Positions 1 through 11,977 of a stretch of 64,000 bases of DNA are shown piece by piece. Location: contig JAXGGA010002846.1 in assembly GCA_038373865.1 (NCBI GenBank), forward strand, positions 1 through 64,000, given 5' to 3'. The notes beneath the pieces were generated by a model. The model did not search any database. It was given only the letters and a program-made list of their open reading frames with translations, and was not told where the DNA came from. Both the position numbers and the translations under genes were made by a program. This DNA is from Uloborus plumipes (Eukaryota > Arthropoda > Arachnida > Araneae > Uloboridae). Numbering within the stretch: the stretch's first letter is position 1; every line of letters begins with the position of its first letter.

Positions 1-1094
1 CTATGCATTCGCCAGCAAAATCATCAATTGGTAAATTAAAGAACATAAAAATACCTTTAAAACGAATAAAGAATGAATTAGTATTTTATAACTGAAATAG
101 ATGGAATAGACTTGACATTTAAGTTCTAAAGTGAGATTTTGAAAACCTATCTTTTTCTTTTCTTCTTTCTTTATTTTTTGGGACTGCGAAAGGCATATCA
201 ATCACTTTTTTCTTAAATTTCGATAGTGCTGTGCTATTTAAGTCAACTGAAATCCAAGAAGACCTTTAATCATGTTATAAATAAAACGTATACCCTTCTG
301 TGAAAAGGATAAATAATAAAAATAATGATAAAAAAAGTCCAAACATTAAAAAAATAGAATAATGCAAATAAAATAATGAAAGTGAACAGATGTAGAATAA
401 ATATAAACTAACATGAAAATGACATTGTACTCAAGTTAAATGGATACTTTCGTCGTCTGACTGTTCATCTAATGCGATACCCAATTTTGAACCGTTAAGG
501 CAGATACCCTGGCAGTTTAAGCAAGCAATGCTGCAGTTTATCCTTGATTTTCTGCAGCCGCATCTTGCACCACATCCTTTTGTGCATGAACAAAAAATCA
601 TGGAGAGAATGGAGTCAGGAGCAGGAAGCCTTGAAGTTGTTATAGGTTTCCATGATGTACCTGCTTTTTTCTATCCCCAGGCATCGGGTGGAAGTAATCT
701 CCCCAACCACTTTTGAATCTGGTGATAAACTCTTAATGAATGAAATTTTGCGGCATCTTCAGTAGGTGGGAAGGAAGCAAGATCAGGTTTTATTTTTCTT
801 GCTGCTCTCTGAAAAGATATAAATCTCTGTTCATTCAGAGAAGTTATATTTACTGGAGCCCCATATAAGGCTAAGAAAAATGATTGGCCTGCCTCCGCTA
901 CCTGCTCTGGGGTAGAATAATATCAAATTAATCACTGTGGCGGCTCCAAAAATAGAAAAGAGGGGAAAAATAGTCGTTTTCTCAAAAAATGATAAACTTT
1001 GAAGTTCAATATCTCGGCAACTATTATAGCTATAATAAAAACAAAAAAAGCGTTTTAAAGATAATTTTATGCTCTTTAATTTATTAATTGACAT
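1..1094. repeat. left arm (part 1) of a giant inverted repeat
   Basis: Bases 1-1094 are the reverse complement of 9047-10057 joined to 11978-12063; for example, the first 16 bases (CTATGCATTCGCCAGC) reappear inverted at about 12048-12063. The arm continues at 3185 after an insertion (1095-3184). The window starts inside the arm, so its outer end is not visible. The right arm carries one MITE insertion that the left arm lacks, and vice versa. Confidence 0.85.
442..921 (-). pseudogene. CXC-type transposon protein, C-terminal part, broken copy
   Basis: The inverted counterpart of the open frame at 9231-9710. It encodes the same proline-rich and cysteine-rich tail on the minus strand, but an in-frame TAG stands after the GCC TGG codons at about 672 (right copy: TGG AGA TGG). 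It is therefore non-coding as it stands. Confidence 0.65.
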
Positions 1095-3184
1095 TTTTTA
1101 ACCGACTTCAACAAAGGAGGAGGTTATACAATTCGTCGGAGAAATTTTTTTTTTTCGGTATGTTCCAAGATTACTCGAAGACGCCTGGACCGATTTCAAA
1201 AATTCTTTTTTTGTTAGAAAGGTCTTTCTTTCCGATTGGTCCCATCCTCTCGTGGTCCGGGTTCGATAACGGGAACCTGCAGAAATCTTTCGAAAAAGAA
1301 ATTGGGATCACAGTAATCGTAATAATGACCATTTTGAACGCCAGGCTTCTCTGGATTGCATAATGAAACTCCTTTCTATGGTCTTTTTGAAAATTTTAAA
1401 TCGAGTATCTTTCTATGTCCTGCTTTTTTTCTCCTGAACTCCAACGAACTGAAAGTCGTACCAGGTACTGATTGATTCGTAATATTTCAGGTTTTTGTTA
1501 GTCTTAATTTACATAAGGTTTGATAAAGGAATTCTGAAGAAAATGAGGAAAATCTCCAAATTTTTGCTCAAATTTAAAGCGATTTGTCCTAAATGATTAA
1601 ATATGAAATCCATTGTTACAGAACGTGATTAATATGAAACAGTTATTATAATGATCATGAAAATTGTGAATGAAGGCTTAACTGAATCAAACATAAAACT
1701 CATTAGCGGGCCACCTATGTAATACGTCGTGAAATTTTATGAACTGCGAGAATCTAGTGTTGTTTTGAAACATAAATCTCTATATATTATTTCTCTAAGC
1801 CGAATCCTATACCCGGTCGAAACTCGCTCATTTCTTTATCGAATTGCAAGAAAATTTATGATTTTGAAGCTTATCCCGCGGGCTATTGACGAAAATTAGA
1901 CCCACCCTCTAAAAAGTGTCGGTTCGTTTTTTATTCGAACTTCAATTTTTGGGCACAAAATTGACTCTATCTAGCGAAATAATTGTCATATCGTCTCCAT
2001 TTTGATTTCATTCGAAAGATTAAAAAAAATGCGTTCTTTAGAACGTTTCTCCGCTAGCGCCGCGTAACGAGAATCTCGAAAATCCATGTTTAAGCGACTT
2101 ATAAGCGATTGAAGTTTGAAAAAGTTAAATTTTTTGCTCAACTGTCAAAATCGTTACATTGTTGTTCAAATCAATTTTAAATGCAACATTTCAAGCCAAG
2201 GCTTAGCTCGGTAAACCTTAATTGTAACTTTTATTGTTTCAAAATACTATGGTAGTTTTGCGATAACGTTAGTATTTAGTTTAGTAGTAGCCTTGGGTAT
2301 TTGATTTTAATATAGGGTATCACGTTTGTAGTAGTTGTAAAAGTGAACGTGTATTTGATCTCTTTGAAAAGTTGTCAGAACGACAGCAGTAGATGGCGAT
2401 GTTGTGCAAATGAAGCCAATAAAAATTGTCGTATTAAATTTTAAGTTTAGAGTTTTTTTTTTTTTTTTTTTTTGCGGAATTCCGCACGGGTCACCTAGTT
2501 AGTTGAAAAGCCGTTAATATTTAGCCTTTAATTAAACTAGTACACAAATAAATACCCGAGAATAACAAGGATTATTTTTTAGTGTCAATCGTTTAAAATT
2601 TTAGACGCGTTGATACTTTCTTTTTTTTTCTTACATAGTTTATTTTATGAAGCATTTACTTAAGAAAATTAGGTGAAGTTTTGCAATGGAAACATTACCT
2701 TATTTCATATGTACATTTACACTAAAAAGATTAAAATAAAAATATTTTTGAAAAAAAAAATTGAACCGACTTCGGAACTTCACTCAGAAAATGCTCTAAA
2801 AAGTAAAAAATAATTTTATTCTTTGAACTCCATCGATATTACATTTAAACATAAGTTTTGAAGTCGGCGCAAAAACTATAGGTAAAATGATGTTTACTAT
2901 ATTTTGCCAACATTTTCAGAAAAATCATTTAAAATTGAGAGCTGAATATTTGTATATGTATTTTTCAATGAATGCGAATGCGAATAAAGAACCTGGATTC
3001 ATTTAAATTTATATTTATAGTTTCGAATGATTCTATTTGGCTTTTTTTGCGCCGACTTCAAAACTTATGTTTAAATGTAGTATCGATGGAGTTCAAAGAA
3101 TAAAATTATTTTTTACTTTTTAGAGCATTTTCTGAGTGAAGTTCCGAAGTCGGTTCAATTTTTTTTTTCAAAAATATTTTTATT
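1095..3184. mobile_element. insertion in the left arm, RTE-like 3' repeat plus palindrome
   Basis: This segment separates two stretches that are contiguous in the right arm (junction at about 9047), so it is an insertion. It begins AACCGACTTCAACAAAGGAG, resembling widespread arthropod repeats with RTE-type LINE 3' ends (recalled, not searched). Bases 1395-1735 recur at 23060-23400. A palindrome occupies 2736-3181. No intact gene was seen. Confidence 0.5.
2736..3181. repeat. inverted repeat, ~130-bp arms
   Basis: Bases 2736-2872 (TTGAACCGACTTC near the outer end, GAAGTCGGCGC at the inner end) are repeated inverted at 3048-3181. About 175 bases of AT-rich spacer lie between. The arms contain the 'GAAGTCGG' word at both ends. 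Confidence 0.75.
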
Positions 3185-4335
3185 TCTCGCAAGTCAATAG
3201 TTTCTGAGATATACGACGAAAACTGAAAAATCACCCATAAAACACAAGGTGGCGCTGCGAGCTCCCCCCTCACCACCGAGGACTTTTAGTATGTTCACCA
3301 GGAGACCTTCCTGTATCTGTATGCCAATTTTTAGAACTATATTATTATTTTTTCGCCCTTATTTTGTGTCTTCGTTTGCTGAACTATGGTAGAGGGGAAA
3401 ATAGTGAAAAGTACACTTGCACATAGTTTTGTCTTCCCTTCATTCCTTGCCTCCTTCCTCCCCAACCTGCCTCCCCGTTTCAAGAAATCAAATCACCTTA
3501 ATGACCTGTACTACTTCAGGTCGAAAAAAGAAAAGAATAATATCAAATTAATCACTGAGGCGGCTCCAAAAATAGAAAAGAGGGGAAAAATAGTCGTTTT
3601 CTTAAAAAATGACAAACTTTGAAGTTCAATATCTCGGCAACTATTATAGCTATAATAAAAACAAAAAAAGCTTTTTAAAGATAATTTTATGCTCTTTAAT
3701 TTATTAATTGACATTTTTCTCGAAAGTCAATAGTTTTTGGGATATAAGACAAAAATTGAAAAATCACCCATAAAGCACCAGGTGGCGCTGCGAGCTCCCC
3801 CCTCACCACTGGGGACTTTTAGTATGTTCATCAGGAGCCCTTCCTATATCTGTATGGCCAATTTTTAAAACTGCATGTTTTAATGTTTCTTCAAATCCTT
3901 TATTGACTAGACTACTACTTCAGGTCGAAAAAAGAAAAGAATATTATCAAATTAATCACTGAGGCAGCTCCAAAAATAGAAAAGAGGGGAAAAATAGTCG
4001 TTTTCTCAAAAAATGACAAACTTTGAAGTTCAATATCTCGGCAACTATTATAGCTATAATAAAAACAAAAAAAGCGTTTTAAAGATAATTTTATGCTCTT
4101 TAATTTATTAATTGATTTTTTTTCTCGCAAGTCAATAGTTTTTGAGATAAAAGACGAAAATTGAAAAATCACCCATAAAACACCAGGTGGCGCTGCGAGC
4201 TCCCCCCTCACCACCGGGGACTTTTAGTATGTTCATCAGGAGGCCTTCCTGTACCTGTATGCCAATTTTTAAAACTGCATGTTTTTTTGTTTTTTTCACC
4301 CTAATTTTGACCTTCGTTTACTAGACTAGTAGTCC
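3185..4335. repeat. tandem ~400-530-bp repeat units, left arm part 2
   Basis: Three successive units begin CTCG(C/A)AAGTCAATAG at about 3185, 3718 and 4125. Each contains GGCGCTGCGAGCTCCCCCCT and GACTTTTAGTATGTTCA; the first two also have ATATCTCGGCAACTATTATAGC. The first includes an extra stretch (3386-3530). The family recurs inverted at 8320-9240 and in direct orientation at 12064-12409 and 17978-18340. It has no protein-coding look. Confidence 0.8.
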
Positions 4336-4433
4336 GCCACAATGACATAAAACTCCTCATAAATGGTACATTTTTAATTCAAAATGATCTGACGCATTCA
4401 CACATTCATGTACCTATCCTCAACTATCAACCA

Positions 4434-5963
4434 GTGGCAGTTAAGTTTTGGGTACTTTTTTACTTCCTTTTACGTAGTAAAGGAAGTATTGTGATCACAA
4501 AAAAAATTTCACTCAAATTTCGGTCTAAATTTTCACTTTGCTCACCCCTGAATGAATGTCGGGTAGTTTTTTCGACCTGTCAGCACGTGCATACGTACCT
4601 AACAACATACAAACAGCCGAAAAATCAATTTCGACCACCCCTGAGTAAATTACGGCGAGTTTTCTCGTGACGTCTGTATGTACGTATGTGCGGATGTATG
4701 TGCGTATGTGGCTCGCATAACTCAAAAACTATATGCCGTAGACACTTCTAGCTTGGTATGTAGGCTCTGAGGGGGTCTAGTTGTGCACCTCCCCTTGTGA
4801 TTGCATTCGAATGTTCCCAAAGGGGTCTTTTACCCCTTTTTTGAGGTAAATCAATGTTGATTTCAATATAGACTCAAGTGATATGAATTGGCGCCACCAC
4901 TTGGCGACATGTCGCCAAGTGTTTGACGCCAACTTGGCGACATATTGCCAAGTTGGCGACAAATTTGGCGAAAAAATTATTTTTTGAATTTGGGTTCAAT
5001 TTGGCGCTATTGGCGATATTTTGCAAAAAATTCACTAAATGATATTAAAATCAGCAATATTTAGAAAAATAACCATTGTAAAATATTTTTTGCATTGTTT
5101 CGTGGTAGATTAGGGGAGTAAATATTTGAATTGTTACCTTGCTCACTCCAAGCACTTTTTTTAACACTTAAGGCAACTACTAAGAAATTTACACGTAAAA
5201 GGAAGTAGTGTGGGGTCCATACCAGCTTTTTTGAATTAGTAATGAGTCATTTCATTTTGAATGGTATTCCCGTCATCCAAGATTGCGATTCTGCTTATTT
5301 TTCAGCCAAGATGATTCTGTGGCCGACTACTGGAGCATTTACTAGTGTTGACAACAGCTTGGATTTTAACATATTACTTCCTTTTACGTAGTAAAGGAAG
5401 TATTGTGATCGCGAAAAAAAAATCTGGTATGGGCCCCACACTACTTCCTTTTACGTGTAAATTTCTTAGTAGTTGCCTTAAGTGTCAAAAAAAGTGCTCG
5501 GAGTGAGCAAGGTAACAATTCAAATATTTACTCCCCTAATCTGCCACGAAACAATGCAAAAAATATTTAACAATGGTTAATTTTCTAAATATTTTGCTGA
5601 TTTTAATATCATTCAGTGAATTTTTCGCAAAATATCGCCAATAGCGCCAAGTTGAACCCAAATTCAAAATATAATTTTTTCGCCAACATGGCGATATGTC
5701 GCCAAGTTGGAGTCAAACACTTGGCGACCAAAAGCTTGGCGACATATCGCCAAGTGGTCGCGCCAATTCATATCACTTGAGTCTGCATTGAAATTAACAC
5801 TGATTTACCCCAAAAAAGGGGTAAAACACCCCCTTGGGAACATTCAAATGCAACCACAAGAGGAGGTGCACAACTAGACCATACTCAGAGCCTACATACC
5901 AAGCTAGAAGTTTCTACGGTATATAGTTTTTGAGTTATGCGAGCCACATACGCACATACGTAC
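4434..5963. repeat. long palindrome built of 'TTGGCGACATRTCGCCAA' elements
   Basis: Arms of about 550 bases (4678-5233 and 5413-5963) face each other across ~180 bases. Each copy carries the imperfect hairpin ACTTCCTTTTACGTAGTAAA followed by GGAAGTATTGTGATC (4464 and 5385). Inside each arm are smaller perfect palindromes, such as the 22-base one at 4899-4920 with core TTGGCGACATGTCGCCAA. The arrangement looks like two head-to-head copies of one repeat. Confidence 0.75.
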
Positions 5964-7275
5964 AGCCCAGATACACAGCTTACACCTTGTCATATCTTTG
6001 AGTGTCCAGCAATAAGTGCGAACCTGAGAGACATTGGTGTATTACCGTCACTTGTAGACCTTTACGTCGATAACATCCAACAAATCGCAAAAGCAGTTAT
6101 AAGGATCCGTGGAGTTATTTAGTTCGGCTAAGTCATAGACACGACAAAAAAAAAAAAAAAAAACCATCAACGTTTTAGTTTAAAAAAGAAAAAAAAGAAT
6201 AATAATAAGAAGGGTGTGCTCGAAGTTCGAGAAGCGAATTCGGATGGGGAGGAGCTGGCTCCAGTGTTTCTTTCAGACATTTTGCTTGGGGAGGGGGGGA
6301 GGGGCCAAAGAATAGATGCCTATGCAAATGAGAGCAGCCTAAAGCGATCAAAATTGGCCTAAAACTCTTTTTCGACGGGACTCTACCCCGGAAAAGTTTT
6401 TGAAATCTTGAAACACAAATTTAGTGCATTTTGATGTCGTTAGAGAAAGGTATGGATTAGGACTTTCCCTCTTTAAAGTTTCCAGATTTAAGTCCTTTAA
6501 GAGCAATGAGCCATCTTTGAACGTTGAACGTGAAGAGAATGTACATCCACGGACTCTCCCCCCAGAACTTTCCAAAATTGTCCTATACAAATATGTATTT
6601 ATAGGAAATCTTTGAGAAAAATCAGAAAAAAAAATTGGGTTCAGGGCTCTCCCTCCCTCTCGCAAAGCTTTGAAATTTAAATCACTAAAATGCAGTTGTT
6701 GATTATCTTTGATGACAGTAGGGGAAAAGGAATGCGATTTTATATTCTCTTCTGAAACATTTTTGAAATTGAAATTAAAAATTCCAAGCTAACCTTGTCA
6801 ACTTTAAAAGTCATTGGATGGAGTTTATGAATAATTCCTATGAATTTTTAAAATATGAAGTCCTAAAAATGTATTTGTTGACTATCTTTTATCAAATTAT
6901 GAAAATTGATGCAGTTCAGGGCTCTTCCTGAAAGCGTTTCAAAATCGAGCCCCCCCGCCCCACCCACAAACTGTAGGCATCTTTGATTGTGTAAATGGAA
7001 AAGGATGGGGTTCGAAAATTCACCCCGGTATTTTTCCGAAATAGATGTCCTTAAATGCAATTGTAGGATATTATTGATGCTGCCCCTCAAAATCTATCTT
7101 CAATTTTCGTTTATTTTTATATTCATTTAGAAAACTATATACTTGTTTAGTTGAATATTTTTACTTTAATTATTTTATTTCTTTTTGTGAGTACTAATGC
7201 ACACTGAGTTTTGCATCGTCTCACCCCCCCCCCCCAAGAGGTGCTTGAAAGAAACACGGCTGGCTCCAAATGTGT
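5964..7275. other. no gene seen; weak inverted ends
   Basis: A mixed stretch with poly-A (6146-6163) and poly-C (7224-7236) runs. GTGTTTCTTTCA at 6264 and its complement TGAAAGAAACAC at 7246 sit next to similar GGCTCC words, which hints at a decayed element of about 1 kb. Short open frames here show no conserved features. Confidence 0.4.
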
Positions 7276-8060
7276 CCCTTTTTAGCCTACTTTCCAGTTA
7301 AAAATAAAAGAAAGGCGAAAAAAGCATTAAAAGTGACTTAATGCATCTAAAAAATATCGCTAAGTCCCAAAAAAAAAAAGTCAAAAAGAAATAAACACGT
7401 AAAATAAATATCGAAAAATTAAAAGGGGAATTTGTGTGTCGGTCGGTCTTTCTGTCTGTCCCCCTCCTAATAACTTTTGAATGAACATTCCGATTTGAAC
7501 AAACTTTTTTTTTTTCGGAAAGATCTCGGCAAGTACAGCTCATTCCCATATTTGATTTTCCGATTTGAACAATTTGTGGTTCAACTTTGAATTGTTCAAG
7601 CAACATATCCAGCGATACTAAGTTTTTAGTGAACAGTCTGATTTGAATAAACTTTTTTGTTCGAAAGATCTCATCAAGGGCACTCCATTCCCGTATTTAT
7701 ATTTCCGATTTGAACAATTTTTCACTCAACATTGAATCTTTCAAACAAGCTGTCATCCCTAATAACTTTTGAGTGAACAGTCCGATTTATACAAAAATTT
7801 TTTGTTGCGAAGGATCTCAGCAATGATACTTCATTACCATATTTAAATTTTCAATTTGAACATTTTTTCGTTCAACATTGAACCGTTCAAGCAACCTTTC
7901 CCCACCTAATAACTTTTGAGTGAACCGTCCGAATTGAATAACCTTTTTTTTTTTGTTCGAAAGACCTCGGAGAGGCTCATTCCCATATTTCGCTTTTTGA
8001 TTTGAACCATTTTTTGTTCAATGTTAAACCGTTTAGAAAAAAAATTTAACATTAGAGCCT
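7276..8060. repeat. minisatellite-bearing dispersed repeat, copy 1
   Basis: Order: 'AGCCTACTTTCC', one degenerate 19-base unit (AAAAAATATCGCTAAGTCCC at about 7350), a (GGTCTGTC)-rich stretch, then about four units of ~145 bases beginning CTAATAACTTTTGAGTGAAC. The same order is found at 24370-24630 joined to 33176-33534, and at 34458-34880. Confidence 0.75.
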
Positions 8061-8319
8061 ACGGGAAATTTAAGCTGAATGTTGATCAGGAACATAAAGG
8101 CGGACTTCCTTCAAACTAACTTTGTAAGAAAATGGTTTTGATAAATAATGTATGTTAAGTACTTTTCTGAATAATCTTCTGTGAGAACTCTGATTCCTCC
8201 ACAAAAATGGCGGAAATGCAGGCTCAAAAAAAAAAAAAAAAAAAAAGACTGACTGTGCAGACGATTTTTTGTTTATTTATTCATTTGTTTTATTTTATTT
8301 ATTATTATAGTCTAGTCAA
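8061..8319. other. no gene seen
   Basis: AT-rich sequence with a 20-base poly-A run at about 8227-8246. The piece 8248-8330 resembles the start of the repeat at 34884. Confidence 0.4.
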
Positions 8320-10057
8320 TAAAGGATTTGAAAAAACACTAAAACATGCAGTTTTAAAAATTGGCCACACAGGTACAGGAAGGGCTCCTGATGAACATAC
8401 TAAAAGTCCCCAGTGGTGAGGGTGGAGCTCGCAGCGCCACCTAGTGCTTTATGGATGATTTTTCAATTTTTGTCTTATATCTCAAAAACTATTGACTTGC
8501 GAGAAAAAATGTCAATTAATAAATTAAAGAGCATAAAATTATCTTTAAAACGCTTTTTTCTGTTTTTATTATAGCTATAATAGTTGCCGAGATATTGAAC
8601 TTCAAAGTTTGTCATTTTTTGAGAAAACGACTATTTTTGCCCTCTTTTCTATTTTTGGAGTCGCCTCAGTGATTAATTTGATATTATTCTTTTCTTTTTT
8701 CGACCTGAAATAGTACAGGTCATTAAGGTGATTTGATTTCTTGAAACGGGGAGGCAGGTTGGGGAGGAAGGAGGCGAGGAATGAAGGGAAGACAAAACTA
8801 TGTGTAAGTGTATTTTTCACTATTTTTCCCTCTACCATAGTTCAGCAAACGAAGACCCAAAAATAAGGGCGAAAAAATAATAATATAGTTTTAAAAATTA
8901 GCATACAGGTACAGGAAGGTCTCCTGATGAACATACTAAAAGTCCTCGGTGGTGAGGGGGGGAGCTCACAGCGCCACCTGGTGTTTTATGGGTGATTTTT
9001 CACTTTTCGTCCCATATCTCAGAAACTATTGACTTGCGAGAAAAAATGTCAATTAATAAATTAAAGAGCATAAAATTATCTTTAAAACGCTTTTTTTTGT
9101 TTTTATTATAGCTGTAATAGTTGCCGAGATATTGAACTTAAAAATTTGTCATTTTTTGAGAAAACGACTATTTTTCCCCTCTTTTCTATTTTTGGAGCCG
9201 CCACAGTGATTAATTTGATATTATTCTACCCCAGAGCAGGTAGCGGAGGCAGGCCAATCATTTTTCTTAGCCTTATATGGGGCTCCAGTAAATATAACTT
9301 CTCTGAATGAACAGAGATTTATATCTTTTCAGAGAGCAGCAAGAAAAATAAAACCTGATCTTGCTTCCTTCCCACCTACTGAAGATGCCGCAAAATTTCA
9401 TTCATTAAGAGTTTATCACCAGATTCAAAAGTGGTTGGGGAGATTACTTCCACCCGATGCCTGGAGATGGAAAGAAGCAGGTACATCATGGAAACCTATA
9501 ACAACTTCAAGGCTTCCTGCTCCTGACTCCATTCTCTCCATGATTTTTTGTTCATGCACAAAAGGATGTGGTGCAAAATGCGGCTGCAGAAAATCAAGGA
9601 TAAACTGCAGCATTGCTTGCTTAAACTGCCAGGGTATCTGCCTTAACGGTTCAAAATTGGATATCGCATTAGATGAACAGTCAGACGACGAAAGTATCCA
9701 TTTAACTTGAGTACAATGTCATTTTCCTGTTAGTTTATATTTATTCTACATCTGTTCACTTTCATTATTTTGTTTGCATTATTCTATTTTTTTAATGTTT
9801 GGACATTTTTATCATTATTTTTATTATTTATCCTCTTCGCAGAAGGGTATACGTTTTATTTATAACATGATTTAAGGTCTTCTTGGACCTTAGTTGACTT
9901 AAATAGCACAGTACTATCGAAAATTGAGAAAAAAGTGATTGATATGCCTTTTGCAGTCCCAAAAAATAAAGAAAGAAGAAAAGAAAAAGATAGGTTTTCA
10001 AAATCTCACGAGTTTAGAACTTAAATGTCAAGTCTATTCCATCTATTTCAGTTATAA
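8320..10057. repeat. right arm of the giant inverted repeat
   Basis: Bases 8320-9046 are the reverse complement of about 3193-3915, and 9047-10057 the reverse complement of about 85-1094. Thus the right arm preserves the uninterrupted order and shows that 1095-3184 is an insertion on the left. It continues at 11978 after the MITE at 10058-11977. Confidence 0.85.
9231..9710 (+). pseudogene. CXC-type cysteine-rich transposon protein, C-terminal fragment (open)
   Basis: Open for 159 codons to a TGA. Visible in order: FFLALYGAPVNITSLNEQR, KPDLASFPPTEDAAKFHSLR, VYHQIQKWLG, a 'DAWRWK' tryptophan motif, PAPDSILSMIFCSC, and a cysteine cluster CSCTKGCGAKCGCRKSRINC followed by CLNCQGICLNG. This layout recalls the tesmin/TSO1-like CXC tails of multicopy uncharacterised proteins in arthropod genomes. 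The N-terminal part and a start codon are missing, so it is a fragment left in a repeat rather than a working gene. The left-arm counterpart has a stop codon. Function of the family is not known to me. Confidence 0.6.
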
Positions 10058-10454
10058 CCCAAGCAGCACAAAGGCGTTCAAAACACGTTCTGCAACACGT
10101 ACAGAGCGCACCAGCCGGCACGTTCAAAACACGTTCTCGCAGCACGTGTTGTCAACGTCTATGTGTCTCATCGATCGATGGTAATATGACACGTCGAAAT
10201 CTGGTGTTGACCACCTTTTTTTGTCCCAGTTTTGAACGTGGAATGATAGGTTATATTTAGGTTCTTCTGGAAATACGTTTGTTTTCAGTGCTCCCCAGCT
10301 GAAAAAGTATACTGCGTATACCCCACTATCCGGTGGCCGCGACGTGTTTTAACCGTGACGTCATTTTTGATCCATTATCGTTGCCATCTTGCTTTTAATT
10401 ATTTAATTACTTTATTTATTTAATTTAACTAATTATTATTTAATTACTTTGAAT

Positions 10455-10545
10455 TTAATATATTCACTCCGCGGGATTCGAACGCGGGTCCCTTGCGACT
10501 ACAACAGGAGTCGCTAACCACTATACGCTACTCGATCTCAACAAG
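10455..10545 (-). tRNA. tRNA-like sequence (SINE head or tRNA pseudogene)
   Basis: On the minus strand there is an A-box-like TAGCGTATAGTGGTTAGCG and a B-box-like GTTCGAATCCC, with a 6-bp anticodon-type stem (GCGACT/AGTCGC). The anticodon loop is eight bases, the T stem pairs badly and the acceptor stem is not evident, so this is not a sound functional tRNA. Confidence 0.4.
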
Positions 10546-10827
10546 AGAGAAAAATAATACTTTAAATGGAATTTTTTTTTGCAGGAGGCGCCATCTATGA
10601 AAGACTAAGGGCGTAAATCATATAATTTTATTAGTATGAATGTAATGCTTTTTTACTGAAATGCATGCAAATCTGATTAGGATCTTGGGAGAAAGAGTTG
10701 TTAAGGATAAAACTTAAAGTTTCTGCAGATATGATTCCTCTTCCCTTTCTAAAAAGCAGCAATTCACGACCTCAATTCTGAGAAATTAAGCACCTCCTTA
10801 AGCACTGAAATGACACCGTGATAATAT

Positions 10828-11558
10828 CAGGGCTGCAGAGTCGGAGCAAAAATGGTCGACTCCGACTCCCGACTCCTGCTTTTTTTAAATTATTTATTTT
10901 TTTTCCCAAATGTGAAGAGGGAAAAACACTAAACAAAGGTTGAAATATTAAGTCCATTTTTAAAAGTTTCGTTTTTATTCATGGTCGTAGCTTGGCCTCA
11001 CTTTAGGGGGGGGAGCAAGCTGGGGTATCCCAGTTGGAGGTCATGGGAGGTCATTGTGACCTCTCAAAAATTTCAATTTGGTCATGAATTCCCGCAGGTA
11101 ATTTCACCACATTTACCTCAATTTTCGGAGATCACTGTGACCTCCCAAAATGTTCATTTTCTCCAGAGCAAATGACAAGTGCCGCTCTTGTCATTTGACT
11201 CCGTACAAAACTAATCCTTTTCTTGTTAAATGGCCAGATTTTATTTTAACACAATGCATTTTTGCTGCAAATATTTTTTATTATCTTGCATAAGCCCATA
11301 CATAGCAATTCGTTTCACAAAGCAGACCCGCCATTTTGAAGCCCTTTTTAATGATCCTAGATGCGTAGGATTTGGATATTGGACGCTGAAAATTTGTATC
11401 TGTTAGTTTCAAAGACATGTTTTCACCACCATAAAATTTCATCGAAATCGGAAGTGGTTGGAGTCGGAGTCGGAGTCGACATGTTTTTCAGCGACTCCGG
11501 CTCCGACTCCTTTAGTCCAAAATCAGTCCGACTCCGACTCTTCGACTCCGACGCCCTG
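10828..11558. mobile_element. non-autonomous hAT element inside a tandem unit
   Basis: The ends are CAGGGCTGCAGAGTCGGAG and the complement of CAGGGCGTCGGAGTCG. An exact 8-bp duplication GATAATAT flanks it (10820-10827 and 11559-11566). It interrupts the first of the 61-bp repeat units. No transposase is encoded. Confidence 0.92.
11048..11062. promoter_or_regulatory. second AGGTCANNNTGACCT palindrome, inside the hAT MITE
   Basis: AGGTCATTGTGACCT, again inverted half-sites with 3-base spacing; a one-mismatch version (GATCACTGTGACC) follows about 80 bases on. Confidence 0.3.
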
Positions 11559-11905
11559 GATAATATTACTGTTTTTGCACGTCAAATATCACGTTCCTTA
11601 AGCACTGAAATGACACCGTGATAATATTACTGTTTTTGCACGTCAAATATCACGTTCCTTAAGCACTGAAATGACACCGTGATAATATTACTGTTTTTGC
11701 ACGTCAAATATCACGTTCCTTAAGCACTAAAATGACACCGTGATAATATTACTGTTTTTGCACGTCAAATATCACGTTCCTTAAGCACTGAGATGACACC
11801 GTGAAAATATTACTGTTTTTGCACGTCAAATATCACGTTCTTTAAGCACTGAAATGACACCGTGATAATATTACTGTTTTTGCACGTCGAATATAACGTT
11901 CAAGG
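11559..11905. repeat. 61-bp tandem repeat, about 5.5 copies plus one split copy
   Basis: The unit contains TTAAGCACTGAAATGACACC, GTGATAATATTACTG and GCACGTCAAATATCACG. The copies are nearly identical (single changes such as 'actaaaatg' and 'gtgaaaata'). The first copy starts at about 10796 and is cut by the hAT element at 10828. Confidence 0.92.
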
Positions 11906-11977
11906 GACACTTAGCACCGTTATTTGACCAATAACACCATTTTTGCACCAAATTTGAACGTTCTGGTGCTGCTGGGG

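Larger units (their letters stand above)
10058..11977. mobile_element. MITE with 61-bp tandem repeats, inserted in the right arm
   Basis: The left arm gives the empty site (GTTATAAAATAC at about 85-96, inverted). Here it is split between 10057 and 11978. The ends are CCCAAGCAGCAC and GTGCTGCTGGGG. Only a 2-base (AA) duplication is apparent. GTTCAAAACACGTTCT is repeated near the left end. The interior holds a tRNA-like stretch, a hAT insertion and a 61-bp tandem array. Superfamily not assigned. Confidence 0.7.

Noticed and set aside
3511..4214. Similar frames of 67-105 codons starting SINKLKSIKLSLK in several places
   Set aside because: They follow copies of a non-coding repeat, shift between copies and include palindromic TATAGCTATA DNA; no sign of selection on protein.
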